This document shows positions 1 to 8,571 of a stretch of 64,000 nt of DNA, piece by piece. A model generated the notes under the pieces. It had not been told where the DNA came from and did not search any database. It saw only the letters and a list, made by a program, of their open reading frames with translations. Location of the stretch: the NCBI RefSeq assembly GCF_032463525.1, contig NZ_CP135971.1, positions 4,092,001 to 4,156,000 on the forward strand, written 5' to 3'. The position numbers and the translations under genes are program-made. The DNA is from Pseudomonas sp. DTU_2021_1001937_2_SI_NGA_ILE_001. GTDB taxonomy: Bacteria; Pseudomonadota; Gammaproteobacteria; Pseudomonadales; Pseudomonadaceae. How positions within the stretch are numbered: position 1 is the first letter of the stretch; each line of letters starts with the position of its first letter.

Positions 1-726
1 GTCGCCACGCCGCAAGGTGTTGCGGCCGCTTTCGGCAATGCGTTGCAGCACCGTGTCACCGGTCTGGTGGCCGTAGGTGTCGTTGATCTTCTTGAAGTCA
101 TCGATATCCAGCAGCAGGAACGACAAGGGCGTACCTTGCAGGCGGGCCATCTCGAATTCGCGCTGGGCGCACTCGAAGAAATGCCGGCGGTTGCTGCTCT
201 GGGTCAGCACGTCGGTGGTAGCCAGGCGCTGCAGCTCGTCTTCCAGGCGTTTTTTCTCGGTGATGTCTTCGGCGATGCCCACCACCACCAGGCGCTGGCC
301 GGGGTCGAGGCGCTGGCTGACGAAGCATTTGTCGCTGAGCCAACGCACCTCGCCATCGGCGCGAATGATGCGGTATTCACGGTCTTCGATGGCGCCCTTG
401 TCGATCACCTCGCTGAGACTGCGCTCGGCGTAGTTGAGGTCATCAGGGTAGATGCTGTCGCGCCACTGGCTGTAGTCGGCCAGCAGCAGGCCCGCCGAGC
501 GACCGAAGATGCGCTCGTAGGCCGGGCTGACATAGATCATGCGCTGGGTTTCCCAGTCGAAGGCCCACAGCACGGCGTTGACGCTAACCAGCAAAGAGCT
601 GAACAGCTGCTCGCGCTCGCTGAGCCGGGCGACTTCGGCCTGGGCATGCATCAGTGCCAATAGGGTCTCGGCGGGGACGGGCATCTCGCTGTCCGACGCG
701 GTGGAGACGAGGTAGGGTTTTTCCAT
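1..726 (-). CDS. PAS-GGDEF diguanylate cyclase, truncated at the window edge
   Basis: The gene reads leftwards from an ATG at 726 and runs off the left end, giving 242 residues without a stop. Residues about 30-150 form a PAS domain with its PAC tail (YRIIRADGEVRWLSD, then VVGIAEDITEKKRLEDEL). A GGDEF domain follows (LTQSSNRRHFFE, then LLLDIDDFKKINDTYGHQTGD). That is the substrate- and metal-binding first half. The GGDEF signature itself would lie just past the edge, so catalytic competence cannot be judged. There is no membrane segment or signal peptide, so a cytoplasmic c-di-GMP synthase with a PAS sensor is expected. A C-terminal EAL domain beyond the edge is possible. Confidence 0.9.
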   Translation of the reverse strand, partial: MEKPYLVSTASDSEMPVPAETLLALMHAQAEVARLSEREQLFSSLLVSVNAVLWAFDWETQRMIYVSPAYERIFGRSAGLLLADYSQWRDSIYPDDLNYAERSLSEVIDKGAIEDREYRIIRADGEVRWLSDKCFVSQRLDPGQRLVVVGIAEDITEKKRLEDELQRLATTDVLTQSSNRRHFFECAQREFEMARLQGTPLSFLLLDIDDFKKINDTYGHQTGDTVLQRIAESGRNTLRRGD

Positions 727-863
727 GGACGAGTCATCTCGAACGACGCGCAACGGAGGCGCGTCGTTACGTCGTTTGTAGGTTCTGGATGACTGTATTG
801 AGCGAAATTTCCGCAATAAGTTCCGGAATCGGCGCGCCCTAGAAGGGGCGCCGATCGACGGAG

Positions 864-2048
864 TCAGGCATGAACAGGGCGCAGCGAGTAGGTCTTGAGC
901 TGGCTGGCGAAGTCACGCAGCGACTGGATACCGCTGCTCTCGGCCTCGTGGATCCACTCCTTGATGGCCGCGAGCATGTCGTGGCTGTTGCTGCTGGTCT
1001 TGAGCCAGATCTGCTGCAGGGCCAGGCGTTTTTCGTAGATCACCTTGAGGGCCTGGCTGTGTTCCAGCATGTGCTGGATGCGCAGGCGGTGCTGGTCGCT
1101 GAGCAGGCTGGTTTCCCGCGACAGCAGACGCTTGGCGCGGTGGAAGCGCGGGCGCAGCGAGGCGTCCACACGGGCCAGTTCCTGCGCCAGCAGCGGAGCG
1201 GTGACCTGCTTGCGGTACTGGGCCATGACCTGGAAGCGGTTGCTGAGCAGCGCCGCCGCCGTGTCGCGGTCGATGTCCTGCTTGCCAGGCACCCGGTGGG
1301 CCACCGGGGCGACGCGCTGCACCCTGGCCAGGCGCAGGGCGCTGAACACCTTGATCCACGCCCAGCCCATGTCGAACTCCCAGGGCTTCACGGACATCTT
1401 TGCCGAGTTGGGGTAGGTGTGGTGGTTGTTGTGCAGCTCTTCGCCGCCGATGACGATGCCCCAGGGCACCAGGTTGGTCGCCGCGTCGCGGCATTCGAAG
1501 TTGCGGTAGCCCACCGCGTGGCCCAGGCCGTTGACCACCCCGGCGGCCCAGAACGGAATCCAGATCATCTGCACCGCCCAGACGGTGATGCCCAGCGCGC
1601 CGAACAGCAGCACGTCGATGAGTGCCATCAGGGCAATGCCGAGGAAGCGGTAGCGCGTGTACAGGTTGCGCTCGATCCAGTCGTCCGGGCAGTTCTTGCC
1701 GTACTGGCGCAGGGTGTCAGGGTTGGCGGCCTCGGCGCGGTACAGCTCGGCACCGCGCAGCAATACGGTAGACAACCCCTTGACCACCGGGCTGTGCGGG
1801 TCCTCGGCGGTTTCGCACTTGGCGTGGTGCTTGCGATGGACTGCGGTCCATTCGCGGGTGTTCTGGCCGGTGGTCAGCCACAGCCAGAAGCGGAAGAAAT
1901 GTTTGAGGCCGGCGTTCAGCTCCAGTGAGCGATGCGCGGAATAGCGGTGCAGGTAGACCGTGACGCTGATGATGGTCACGTGAGTCATGACCAGCGTGAC
2001 GGCGATCAGTTGCCAGACCGAGAGGTCGAGTAAACCGTTGTACCACAT
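864..2048 (-). CDS. desA: membrane fatty-acid (phospholipid) delta-9 desaturase
   Basis: This is a 394-residue integral membrane di-iron desaturase. The start ATG at 2048 begins MWYNGLLDLSVWQL; a much longer open frame continues upstream antisense to the next gene, but nothing there is desaturase. Hydrophobic stretches lie at about 10-30, 45-60 and 135-180. All three histidine boxes are present: HRYSAH, HRKHH and HNNHH (in GEELHNNHHTYP). A C-terminal extension of about 150 charged residues follows the catalytic core. From memory, P. aeruginosa DesA (PA0286) has the same length and also lies divergent from a GGDEF-EAL gene beside oscA. DesA of that species inserts a delta-9 double bond into acyl chains of existing phospholipids. 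The substrate here is inferred from that homology. Confidence 0.88.
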   Translation of the reverse strand: MWYNGLLDLSVWQLIAVTLVMTHVTIISVTVYLHRYSAHRSLELNAGLKHFFRFWLWLTTGQNTREWTAVHRKHHAKCETAEDPHSPVVKGLSTVLLRGAELYRAEAANPDTLRQYGKNCPDDWIERNLYTRYRFLGIALMALIDVLLFGALGITVWAVQMIWIPFWAAGVVNGLGHAVGYRNFECRDAATNLVPWGIVIGGEELHNNHHTYPNSAKMSVKPWEFDMGWAWIKVFSALRLARVQRVAPVAHRVPGKQDIDRDTAAALLSNRFQVMAQYRKQVTAPLLAQELARVDASLRPRFHRAKRLLSRETSLLSDQHRLRIQHMLEHSQALKVIYEKRLALQQIWLKTSSNSHDMLAAIKEWIHEAESSGIQSLRDFASQLKTYSLRPVHA

Positions 2049-2167
2049 AGGCTGCAGTGCCCTCGCAAGTGGCGGGTGAGTAAAAAATGAGCAGCCAGCA
2101 TTATCGCCACACCAGCGCGGAAAGCCAGATGTGCCAGCACGGAAGCGTCGCAGGATGTTTCTTACTT

Positions 2168-2173
2168 TATAAT
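2168..2173 (+). promoter_or_regulatory. -10 box for the GGDEF-EAL gene
   Basis: A perfect TATAAT sits about 30 bases before the GTG/ATG start region of the GGDEF-EAL gene, in the 150-bp divergent region shared with desA. The -35 region at the usual distance (GCGTCG, about 2145-2150) is poor, so activation by a regulator is possible. Confidence 0.4.
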
Positions 2174-2204
2174 CGCCGGCCTGGGTAAGGATGTGTGTTC
2201 TGTT

Positions 2205-4136
2205 ATGACGGATTTGTCGCGAAAAGCGCTGGGGGCCGCCATTTTCCATGGCTGGCTGACGTTTCTGTGGTGGCTGTCCAGCGAGTATCTGTTGCCATTC
2301 TGGGTGCATGACCCGGCGCGCCTGCAGCAATGGCAGCAGACGAGCGGTTACCTGTGGCTGGTCCTCAGTGCCCTGGCGCTGTTCCTGTTGCGCCGCCCGC
2401 TGGTGCGCTGGCTGGGGGGTGAAGAGCTGCAGCGCCGCCAGGACGCCGATCACGACCGGCTGCGTATCGCCTCGGCAGTGTTCGACAGCACCCGCGAAGG
2501 CGTGCTGGTGACCAACGACAAGGGCCAGATCGTGCACGTCAACCGCGCCTTCGTGGACATCACCGGCTACCAGCCCGAAGAAGTGCTCGGGCGCAACCCG
2601 AGCACGTTCAAGTCCGGCCGCCACGATGCGTCCTTCTACACGCGCATGTACCAGGCCATTGGCGCGCAGGGCCAGTGGAGCGGGGAGATCTGGAACCGCC
2701 GCAAGAGCGGCGAGGTGTATCCGCAGTGGCAGAACATCAGTGGCATTCAGGGCAACGATGGCCGTGTACGCCACTACGTGGCAGTGTTCTCCGACCTGTC
2801 GGCGATCAAGCGTTCCGAGCAGGAGCGCATGCAGATGGCGCACTACGACGCCCTGACCGGCCTGCCCAACCGCCTGCTGCTCACCGACCGTGCCACCGAG
2901 GCGGTGGCGGCTGCTCGCGAGGCCAAACGCGGCTGCGCGATGCTGCTGGTCGACCTCGATCATTTCAAGAACATCAACGACAGCCTGGGGCACAGTCGCG
3001 GCGACCAGTTGCTCAAGGCCGTGGCCGAGCGCCTGAACGGCTGCTTCGGAACCGAGGTGACCCTGGCGCGCCTGGGCGGCGACGAGTTCGCCCTGCTGGT
3101 GAAGAACTGCCAGCAGATGGTCCAGGCTGCTGCGCTGGCGCAGAAGGTCCTCGACGCCTTCAAGTTGCCCTTCGAGGTCGAGGGCCAGGCGCTGTTCAGC
3201 ACCGCCAGCATCGGTATCAGCCTGTTTCCCAACGACGCGCTGTCGGCCGAGCAACTGCTGCGCAATGCCGATGCCGCACTGTTCAAGGCCAAGCGCCGGG
3301 GCCGCGAGGGTTATGCGCTGTACACCGAGGAACTGACCGCCCATGCCCAGCAGCGTGTGCAGCTGGCCAGCGAGTTGCGCCGTGCCATCGAGCAGGACGA
3401 GTTGCGCGTCTACTACCAGCCGGTGCATGACCTGACCACGCGGCAGATTCGCGGTGTCGAGGCCCTGGTGCGCTGGGAGCATCCGGAGCGCGGCATGGTT
3501 TCGCCAGGCGAGTTCATTCCGGTGGCCGAGCAGAGCGGGCTGATTGCCGACATCGACGATTGGGTGCTGCGCGCGGCCTGCACGCAGATGCGCCAGTGGC
3601 AGGAGGCGCAGGCGCCGCTGTCGTTCGTGGCGGTGAACATTTCCAGCCGTCAGTTCGGCACCGGCGATCTCGATGTACAGGTCGCCAAGGTGCTGCGCGA
3701 CACCGGCCTGGACCCTGGCTGCCTGGAGCTGGAAGTGACCGAGAGTGCGGTAATGAGCGACCCCGAGCAGGCCATCGAACAATTGCATCGCCTGCGCGAG
3801 CTGGGCCTGAACCTGGCCATCGATGACTTCGGCACCGGTTACTCCTCGTTGCTGCGCCTCAAGCGCATGCCGGTGCAGAAGCTCAAGATCGACCAGGGTT
3901 TCGTGGCCGGGTTGCCCGCTGATGAAGATGACGTGGCCATCGTGCGCGCGATCATCGCCCTGGCCCGGAGCATGAACATGCAGGTGCTGGCCGAAGGCAT
4001 CGAAGAGCCGCAGCAGGCTGTCTTCCTGCATGACAGCGGCTGCGAACTGGGGCAGGGCTACTGGTTCGCCCGGCCGATGCCGGCGGCCATGATCGATTGG
4101 CAGCATGCACCGGATTTCCGCCTGTCGGTGGCCTGA
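2205..4136 (+). CDS. membrane-anchored PAS-GGDEF-EAL c-di-GMP turnover protein
   Basis: The 643-residue protein carries both c-di-GMP synthase and phosphodiesterase domains. Two hydrophobic segments (about 10-30 and 45-65) anchor it in the inner membrane. A PAS domain (about 90-200), a GGDEF domain (about 215-375) and an EAL domain (about 395-640) follow. The active-site motif GGDEF (RLGGDEFALLV, from residue 291) is intact, as is EAL (VEALVRWEHP, Glu 419), with DDFGTGYSS and the QGYWFARP tail. Both activities are therefore possible on sequence. The ATG at 2205 is chosen; an in-frame GTG at 2193 would add four residues. AAGG at 2187-2190 is too close to the GTG and rather far from the ATG, so the start is uncertain. 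The homologue in the same position in P. aeruginosa is PA0285, a phosphodiesterase. Confidence 0.9.
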   Translation: MTDLSRKALGAAIFHGWLTFLWWLSSEYLLPFWVHDPARLQQWQQTSGYLWLVLSALALFLLRRPLVRWLGGEELQRRQDADHDRLRIASAVFDSTREGVLVTNDKGQIVHVNRAFVDITGYQPEEVLGRNPSTFKSGRHDASFYTRMYQAIGAQGQWSGEIWNRRKSGEVYPQWQNISGIQGNDGRVRHYVAVFSDLSAIKRSEQERMQMAHYDALTGLPNRLLLTDRATEAVAAAREAKRGCAMLLVDLDHFKNINDSLGHSRGDQLLKAVAERLNGCFGTEVTLARLGGDEFALLVKNCQQMVQAAALAQKVLDAFKLPFEVEGQALFSTASIGISLFPNDALSAEQLLRNADAALFKAKRRGREGYALYTEELTAHAQQRVQLASELRRAIEQDELRVYYQPVHDLTTRQIRGVEALVRWEHPERGMVSPGEFIPVAEQSGLIADIDDWVLRAACTQMRQWQEAQAPLSFVAVNISSRQFGTGDLDVQVAKVLRDTGLDPGCLELEVTESAVMSDPEQAIEQLHRLRELGLNLAIDDFGTGYSSLLRLKRMPVQKLKIDQGFVAGLPADEDDVAIVRAIIALARSMNMQVLAEGIEEPQQAVFLHDSGCELGQGYWFARPMPAAMIDWQHAPDFRLSVA

Positions 4137-4207
4137 CTGCCGCCGTGCCGGGTGCGCAAGGCGCCTGGCGAACGATCGGTTGTTAAATGCCTTTTGGTTA
4201 TATCTGA

Positions 4208-4232
4208 ATTCTTAAATGGTCTTTTTAAGAAT
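4208..4232. promoter_or_regulatory. AT-rich inverted repeat upstream of oscA, possible CysB region
   Basis: Perfect 9-base arms ATTCTTAAA (4208-4216) and TTTAAGAAT (4224-4232) flank a 7-base loop in an unusually AT-rich stretch (about 4183-4255). A candidate -10 box TACTAT lies at 4246-4251 without a good -35, as expected for an activated promoter. The genes downstream are sulfate-starvation genes, which CysB activates in Pseudomonas. Assignment to CysB is inference, since CysB sites are degenerate. Confidence 0.4.
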
Positions 4233-4319
4233 ATCTTGCGCTCACTACTATGGCTCCCATGTCCGCAGCCGTTGCGGCCCATCGCGACGGTTCAGCCCAA
4301 GTCCATAGGAGTTATCACG

Positions 4320-4502
4320 ATGAGCACTTCCCTGCGTAGCGTTGACGGTCAGGACGAAGCCACCGTTCTGCGCGAGATCCAGAGTGCCCTGCGTGACCTG
4401 CGTTTCGGTGCCGTCGAGATCACGGTGCACAACGCCCAGGTCGTGCAGATCGAGCGCAAGGAAAAATTCCGCCTGCAGAACGCCACCCACAAGTCTGGCT
4501 GA
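4320..4502 (+). CDS. oscA: small sulfur-starvation protein OscA
   Basis: This is a 60-residue protein starting [14 protein letters not shown], with an ATG at 4320 behind TAGGAG (about 4306-4311). It has the DUF2292/YezD-like pattern: an amphipathic helix ([14 protein letters not shown]), then the beta-type segment [20 protein letters not shown]. From memory, OscA was named in P. putida/P. corrugata as needed for growth on organosulfur compounds. It regularly sits directly upstream of the sulfate-binding protein gene, as here (128 bases apart). Its biochemical role is not known to me. Co-expression with the sulfate transporter under sulfur limitation is inferred from position. Confidence 0.85.
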   Translation: MSTSLRSVDGQDEATVLREIQSALRDLRFGAVEITVHNAQVVQIERKEKFRLQNATHKSG

Positions 4503-4630
4503 GTGCGTCAGCCGTTTCACCGGTGGGGCCTGCCTTTGCGCCCCCCGTCCGCAGCGGGCGCCTTCTGCCAGCGCGCCACGCCAAGAACAGACCTATAACG
4601 CCAACACCGCTTTCCCAGGAGCCTGACCCC

Positions 4631-5635
4631 ATGTCCATTCGTCGTTTTGCCCTGGCTGCTCTTGCGAGCGCCGTATTTGCCGGCTCGGCCGTTGCCAAGG
4701 ATTATGAGCTGCTCAACGTGTCCTACGACCCGACCCGTGAGCTGTACCAGGAGTACAACGCCGAGTTCGCCCAGCACTGGAAGAACAGCCACCCCGCCGA
4801 CAACGTGGTCATCAAGCAGTCCCACGGCGGCTCGGGCAAGCAGGCTCGTGCGGTGATCGACGGCCTGCGTGCCGACGTGGTGACCCTGGCCCTGGCCGGT
4901 GACATCGACGAGGTCGCCAAGCTGGGCAAGAGCCTGCCCGAGGACTGGCAGAAGCGCCTGCCGGATGCCAGCACGCCATACACCTCGACCATCGTGTTCC
5001 TGGTGCGCAAGGGCAACCCGAAGAACATCAAGGACTGGGATGACCTGATCAAGAAAGACGTCTCGGTCATCACCCCGAACCCCAAGACCAGCGGTGGCGC
5101 ACGCTGGAACTTCCTGGCCGCCTGGGCCTATGGTCTGAAGCAGGGCGGCGAGGCCAAGGCCAAGGAATACGTCACCGAGCTGTTCAAGCACGTACCGGTG
5201 CTGGATACCGGTGCGCGTGGCTCGACCATCACCTTCGTCAACAACGGCCAGGGCGACGTCCTGCTGGCCTGGGAAAACGAAGCCTTCCTGGCCCTCAAGG
5301 AAGACGGCGGCGCCGACAAGTTCGACATCGTCGTGCCTTCGCTGTCGATCCTCGCCGAGCCGCCGGTGGCGGTGGTGGACAAGAACGCCGAGAAGAAAGG
5401 CAACACCGAGATCGCCACCGAATACCTCAAGCACCTGTACAGCAAGGAAGGCCAGGAAATCGCCGCGAAGAACTTCTACCGTCCGCGAAACGCCGAGGTG
5501 GCGGCGAAATACGAGAAGCAGTTCCCTAAACTGGAGCTGGTAACCATCGACAAAGACTTTGGCGGCTGGAAAACTGCGCAGCCGAAATTTTTCAACGATG
5601 GCGGCGTATTCGACCAGATCTACCAGGCTCAGTGA
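4631..5635 (+). CDS. sbp: periplasmic sulfate-binding protein
   Basis: The 334-residue solute receptor delivers sulfate to the CysTWA ABC importer. Residues 1-22 are a Sec signal peptide (cleavage after AVA, before [11 protein letters not shown]). The mature part carries the family motifs YDPTRELY, the [12 protein letters not shown] segment that contacts the oxyanion, and [12 protein letters not shown]. The start is supported by AGGAG at 4616-4620. It is the first gene of the transporter set. The 97-base gap to cysT holds two hairpins that could raise its level above that of the membrane subunits. Thiosulfate may also be bound (CysP-type), which sequence alone does not decide. Confidence 0.95.
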   Translation: MSIRRFALAALASAVFAGSAVAKDYELLNVSYDPTRELYQEYNAEFAQHWKNSHPADNVVIKQSHGGSGKQARAVIDGLRADVVTLALAGDIDEVAKLGKSLPEDWQKRLPDASTPYTSTIVFLVRKGNPKNIKDWDDLIKKDVSVITPNPKTSGGARWNFLAAWAYGLKQGGEAKAKEYVTELFKHVPVLDTGARGSTITFVNNGQGDVLLAWENEAFLALKEDGGADKFDIVVPSLSILAEPPVAVVDKNAEKKGNTEIATEYLKHLYSKEGQEIAAKNFYRPRNAEVAAKYEKQFPKLELVTIDKDFGGWKTAQPKFFNDGGVFDQIYQAQ

Positions 5636-5644
5636 TGAGCTGTA

Positions 5645-5706
5645 GGAGCGCCGCCGCGCGCGGTGCTCCAGGTTGGGTCAAAGAGGAGCCCGGGCCTGTG
5701 CCCGGG
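5645..5706 (+). promoter_or_regulatory. two hairpins in the sbp-cysT gap
   Basis: Hairpin 1 has arms GGAGCGCCGC (5645-5654) and GCGGTGCTCC (5660-5669), nine of ten bases pairing. Hairpin 2 has arms CCCGGGC (5689-5695) and GCCCGGG (5700-5706) around CTGT. Neither is followed by a T run, so neither is a strong terminator. Stable stems after a binding-protein gene commonly protect its mRNA from 3' decay, giving more receptor than permease. That role here is inference. Confidence 0.5.
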
Positions 5707-5732
5707 TTGCTGTCAGTCAACCAGGGACCTTT

Positions 5733-6554
5733 ATGTCGCGTCGTATTTCTCCTGTCATACCCGGCTTCGGGCTGACACTGGGCTACACCGTGGTGTACCT
5801 CAGTCTGATCGTGCTGATACCGCTGGCGGCGATGTTCGTGCATGCCGCGCAACTGAGCTGGGATCAGTTCTGGACCATCGTCACCGCACCACGGGTACTT
5901 GCCGCGCTGAAGCTCAGCTTCGGCACCGCGCTGTGCGCCGCCATCATCAACGGCATCATCGGCACCCTGCTGGCCTGGGTGCTGGTGCGCTACACCTTCC
6001 CCGGACGCAAGATCATCGAGGCGATGATCGACCTGCCGTTCGCACTGCCCACCGCCGTGGCCGGTATCGCGCTCACCGCGCTCTACGCGCCCAATGGCTG
6101 GGTCGGGCAGTTCGCCACCGACTTGGGCTTCAAGATCGCCTACACGCCGCTGGGCATCACCCTGGCGTTGACCTTCGTGACCTTGCCGTTCGTGGTGCGG
6201 ACGGTGCAGCCGGTGCTGGCCGACATCCCGCGTGAAGTCGAAGAAGCCGCTGCCTGTCTCGGCGCCCGCCCGTTGCAGGTGTTCCGCCATGTGTTGCTGC
6301 CGGCACTGCTGCCCGCCTGGCTGACCGGCTTTGCCCTGGCCTTCGCCCGTGGCGTGGGCGAGTACGGCTCGGTGATCTTCATCGCCGGCAACATGCCGAT
6401 GAAGACCGAGATCCTGCCGCTGCTGATCATGGTCAAGCTCGACCAGTACGACTACACCGGCGCCACCGCCATCGGCGTGATGATGCTGGTGGTTTCCTTC
6501 ATCCTGTTGCTGCTGATCAACCTGCTGCAGCGGCGCATCGAAACCCCGAACTGA
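5733..6554 (+). CDS. cysT: sulfate ABC transporter permease CysT (CysU)
   Basis: This 273-residue inner-membrane permease has about six hydrophobic helices. The ATG at 5733 ([14 protein letters not shown]) is chosen over an upstream in-frame start because homologues begin here and AGGGA precedes it. The cytoplasmic EAA loop that docks on CysA is visible ([20 protein letters not shown]). It pairs with CysW, whose gene starts 13 bases after its stop. The short conserved stretch [14 protein letters not shown] also fits the sulfate permease family. Confidence 0.95.
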   Translation: MSRRISPVIPGFGLTLGYTVVYLSLIVLIPLAAMFVHAAQLSWDQFWTIVTAPRVLAALKLSFGTALCAAIINGIIGTLLAWVLVRYTFPGRKIIEAMIDLPFALPTAVAGIALTALYAPNGWVGQFATDLGFKIAYTPLGITLALTFVTLPFVVRTVQPVLADIPREVEEAAACLGARPLQVFRHVLLPALLPAWLTGFALAFARGVGEYGSVIFIAGNMPMKTEILPLLIMVKLDQYDYTGATAIGVMMLVVSFILLLLINLLQRRIETPN

Positions 6555-6567
6555 GGAGCGAACCATC

Positions 6568-7440
6568 ATGTCTCATTCGTCGGTTTCCGCCGCCAGTGTG
6601 GCCAACGCCGCCCGTCGCGGCAGCCCGCTCGCCCGCCGGGTGCTGATCGGCCTGGGCTGGCTGGTGTTCCTGCTGTTCCTGGCCCTGCCGCTGTTCATCG
6701 TGGTGTCCCAGGGGCTCAAGCAGGGCTTGGGCACCTTCGTCGCCGCGATTCTGGAGCCCGACGCGCTGTCGGCGCTCAAGCTCACGATCATTGCCGTGCT
6801 GATCTCGGTGCCGTTGAACCTGGTGTTCGGGGTCAGCGCCGCCTGGTGCGTCAGCAAATACAACTTTCGCGGCAAGAGCGTGCTGGTCACCCTGATCGAC
6901 CTGCCGTTCTCGGTTTCGCCGGTGATCGCCGGCCTGGTCTACGTGCTGATGTTCGGCGCCCAGGGTTTCTTCGGCCCCTGGCTCCAGGACCATGACATCC
7001 AGATCGTCTTCGCCTTGCCGGGCATCGTGCTGGCGACCATCTTCGTCACTGTGCCCTTCGTCGCCCGTGAACTGATCCCGCTGATGCAGGAGCAGGGCAC
7101 CCAGGAAGAAGAGGCCGCGCGCCTGCTGGGCGCCAATGGCTGGCAGATGTTCTGGCACGTGACCCTGCCGAACATCAAATGGGGGCTGATCTACGGTGTG
7201 GTGCTGTGCACCGCCCGCGCCATGGGCGAGTTCGGTGCGGTGTCAGTGGTTTCCGGGCACATCCGCGGTGTCACCAACACCCTGCCGCTGCACGTCGAGA
7301 TCCTCTACAACGAATACAACCACGTTGCGGCCTTTGCGGTCGCGAGCCTGTTGCTGGTCCTGGCGCTGTTCATCCTGCTGCTCAAGCAGTGGAGCGAGTC
7401 GCGCATCAACCGTCTGCGCCAGAACGCGGCGGAGGAATAA
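6568..7440 (+). CDS. cysW: sulfate ABC transporter permease CysW
   Basis: The second membrane subunit of the sulfate importer has 290 residues. A variable N-terminal tail of about 25 residues precedes the first helix, and about six transmembrane segments follow. The EAA loop is [19 protein letters not shown]. The family segment [17 protein letters not shown] is present. GAGGAG lies just before the ATG. cysA begins three bases after the stop, so translational coupling is likely. Confidence 0.95.
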   Translation: MSHSSVSAASVANAARRGSPLARRVLIGLGWLVFLLFLALPLFIVVSQGLKQGLGTFVAAILEPDALSALKLTIIAVLISVPLNLVFGVSAAWCVSKYNFRGKSVLVTLIDLPFSVSPVIAGLVYVLMFGAQGFFGPWLQDHDIQIVFALPGIVLATIFVTVPFVARELIPLMQEQGTQEEEAARLLGANGWQMFWHVTLPNIKWGLIYGVVLCTARAMGEFGAVSVVSGHIRGVTNTLPLHVEILYNEYNHVAAFAVASLLLVLALFILLLKQWSESRINRLRQNAAEE

Positions 7441-7443
7441 GTC

Positions 7444-8433
7444 ATGTCGATCGAAGTCCGTAACGTCAGCAAGAACTTCAACGCCTTCAAGGCGCTCAAC
7501 ACCATCAACCTGGACATCAACAGCGGCGAGCTGGTGGCGCTGCTGGGACCGTCCGGCTGCGGCAAGACCACCCTGCTGCGCATCATCGCCGGGCTGGAAA
7601 CCCCGGACCAGGGCAGCATCGTGTTCCATGGCGAAGACGTGTCCGGCCATGACGTGCGTGATCGCAACGTCGGCTTCGTGTTCCAGCACTACGCGCTGTT
7701 CCGTCACATGACCGTGTTCGACAACGTGGCCTTCGGCCTGCGCATGAAGCCGCGCGGCGAACGCCCGAGCGAGACTCAGATCAAGGCCAAGGTCCACGAG
7801 CTGCTGAACATGGTGCAGCTCGACTGGCTGGCCGACCGCTACCCGGAGCAGCTGTCCGGTGGGCAGCGCCAGCGCATCGCCCTGGCCCGCGCCCTGGCGG
7901 TGGAGCCCAAGGTGCTGCTGCTCGACGAGCCGTTCGGAGCGCTGGATGCCAAGGTGCGCAAGGAGCTGCGCCGCTGGCTGGCGCGCCTGCACGAAGATAT
8001 CAATCTGACCTCGGTGTTCGTGACCCACGACCAGGAAGAGGCCATGGAGGTGGCTGACCGTATTGTGGTGATGAACAAGGGCGTGATCGAGCAGATCGGC
8101 TCGCCGGGCGAGGTGTACGAGAACCCGGCCAACGACTTCGTCTACCACTTCCTCGGCGACTCCAACCGCCTGAGCCTGGGTGGCAGCGAGCACCTGCTGT
8201 TCCGCCCGCACGAGGTGTCGCTGTCGCGTCAGGCGCTGGAAGACCACCACGCCGCCGAAGTGCGCGACATCCGCCCATTGGGCGCGACCACTCGGGTGAC
8301 CCTGAAGGTCGAAGGCCAGAACGAGCTGATCGAAGCCGAAGTGGTCAAGGACCACGACAGCCTGGTGGGCCTGGCTCGGGGCGAGATGCTGTTCTTCAAG
8401 CCCAAGGTCTGGCAGAAGGTGCCGGGGCTCTGA
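7444..8433 (+). CDS. cysA: sulfate ABC transporter ATPase CysA
   Basis: The 329-residue ATPase powers sulfate uptake through CysTW. Walker A is GPSGCGKTT (35-43), the Q-loop is in VFQHYALF, the signature LSGGQRQR starts at residue 137, Walker B is [12 protein letters not shown], and the switch histidine is in [12 protein letters not shown]. The C-terminal 90 residues form the regulatory TOBE-like domain typical of CysA ([12 protein letters not shown]). The start follows GGAGG in the end of cysW. It is the last gene of the set, and a terminator lies about 100 bases downstream. Confidence 0.96.
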   Translation: MSIEVRNVSKNFNAFKALNTINLDINSGELVALLGPSGCGKTTLLRIIAGLETPDQGSIVFHGEDVSGHDVRDRNVGFVFQHYALFRHMTVFDNVAFGLRMKPRGERPSETQIKAKVHELLNMVQLDWLADRYPEQLSGGQRQRIALARALAVEPKVLLLDEPFGALDAKVRKELRRWLARLHEDINLTSVFVTHDQEEAMEVADRIVVMNKGVIEQIGSPGEVYENPANDFVYHFLGDSNRLSLGGSEHLLFRPHEVSLSRQALEDHHAAEVRDIRPLGATTRVTLKVEGQNELIEAEVVKDHDSLVGLARGEMLFFKPKVWQKVPGL

Positions 8434-8475
8434 GGCGGCGATGGCGGTTTGCTCGCGAATGCCCAGTGAGGTTTC

Positions 8476-8500
8476 TTCGCGAGCAAGCTCGCTCCCACAA
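8476..8500. repeat. REP-like palindromic element
   Basis: The stretch TTCGCGAGCAAGCTCGCTCC, continuing into CACA, is the short imperfect palindrome scattered through Pseudomonas intergenic DNA. A related half (TTTGCTCGCGAA, about 8450-8461) faces it about 15 bases upstream, suggesting a decayed inverted pair. It lies between the end of cysA and the terminator. Confidence 0.7.
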
Positions 8501-8528
8501 GCTGTCAGGCCTGAATGGCAGGCATAAG

Positions 8529-8555
8529 AAAGGAGACCCGAAGGTCTCCTTTTTT
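8529..8555. terminator. bidirectional intrinsic terminator between cysA and serA
   Basis: Perfect arms AAAGGAGACC (8529-8538) and GGTCTCCTTT (8543-8552) enclose CGAA, followed by a T run to 8555. On the minus strand the loop reads TTCG closed by C-G, an extra-stable tetraloop. It serves the converging cysA (+) and serA (-) transcripts. Confidence 0.9.
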
Positions 8556-8571
8556 CATGGCGCCGGTTGGC

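Noticed and set aside
864..4106. A 1,080-codon minus-strand open frame covering desA and the region opposite the GGDEF-EAL gene
   Set aside because: Only the last 394 codons match a desaturase. The upstream part is antisense to a clear PAS-GGDEF-EAL gene and has no protein-like features.
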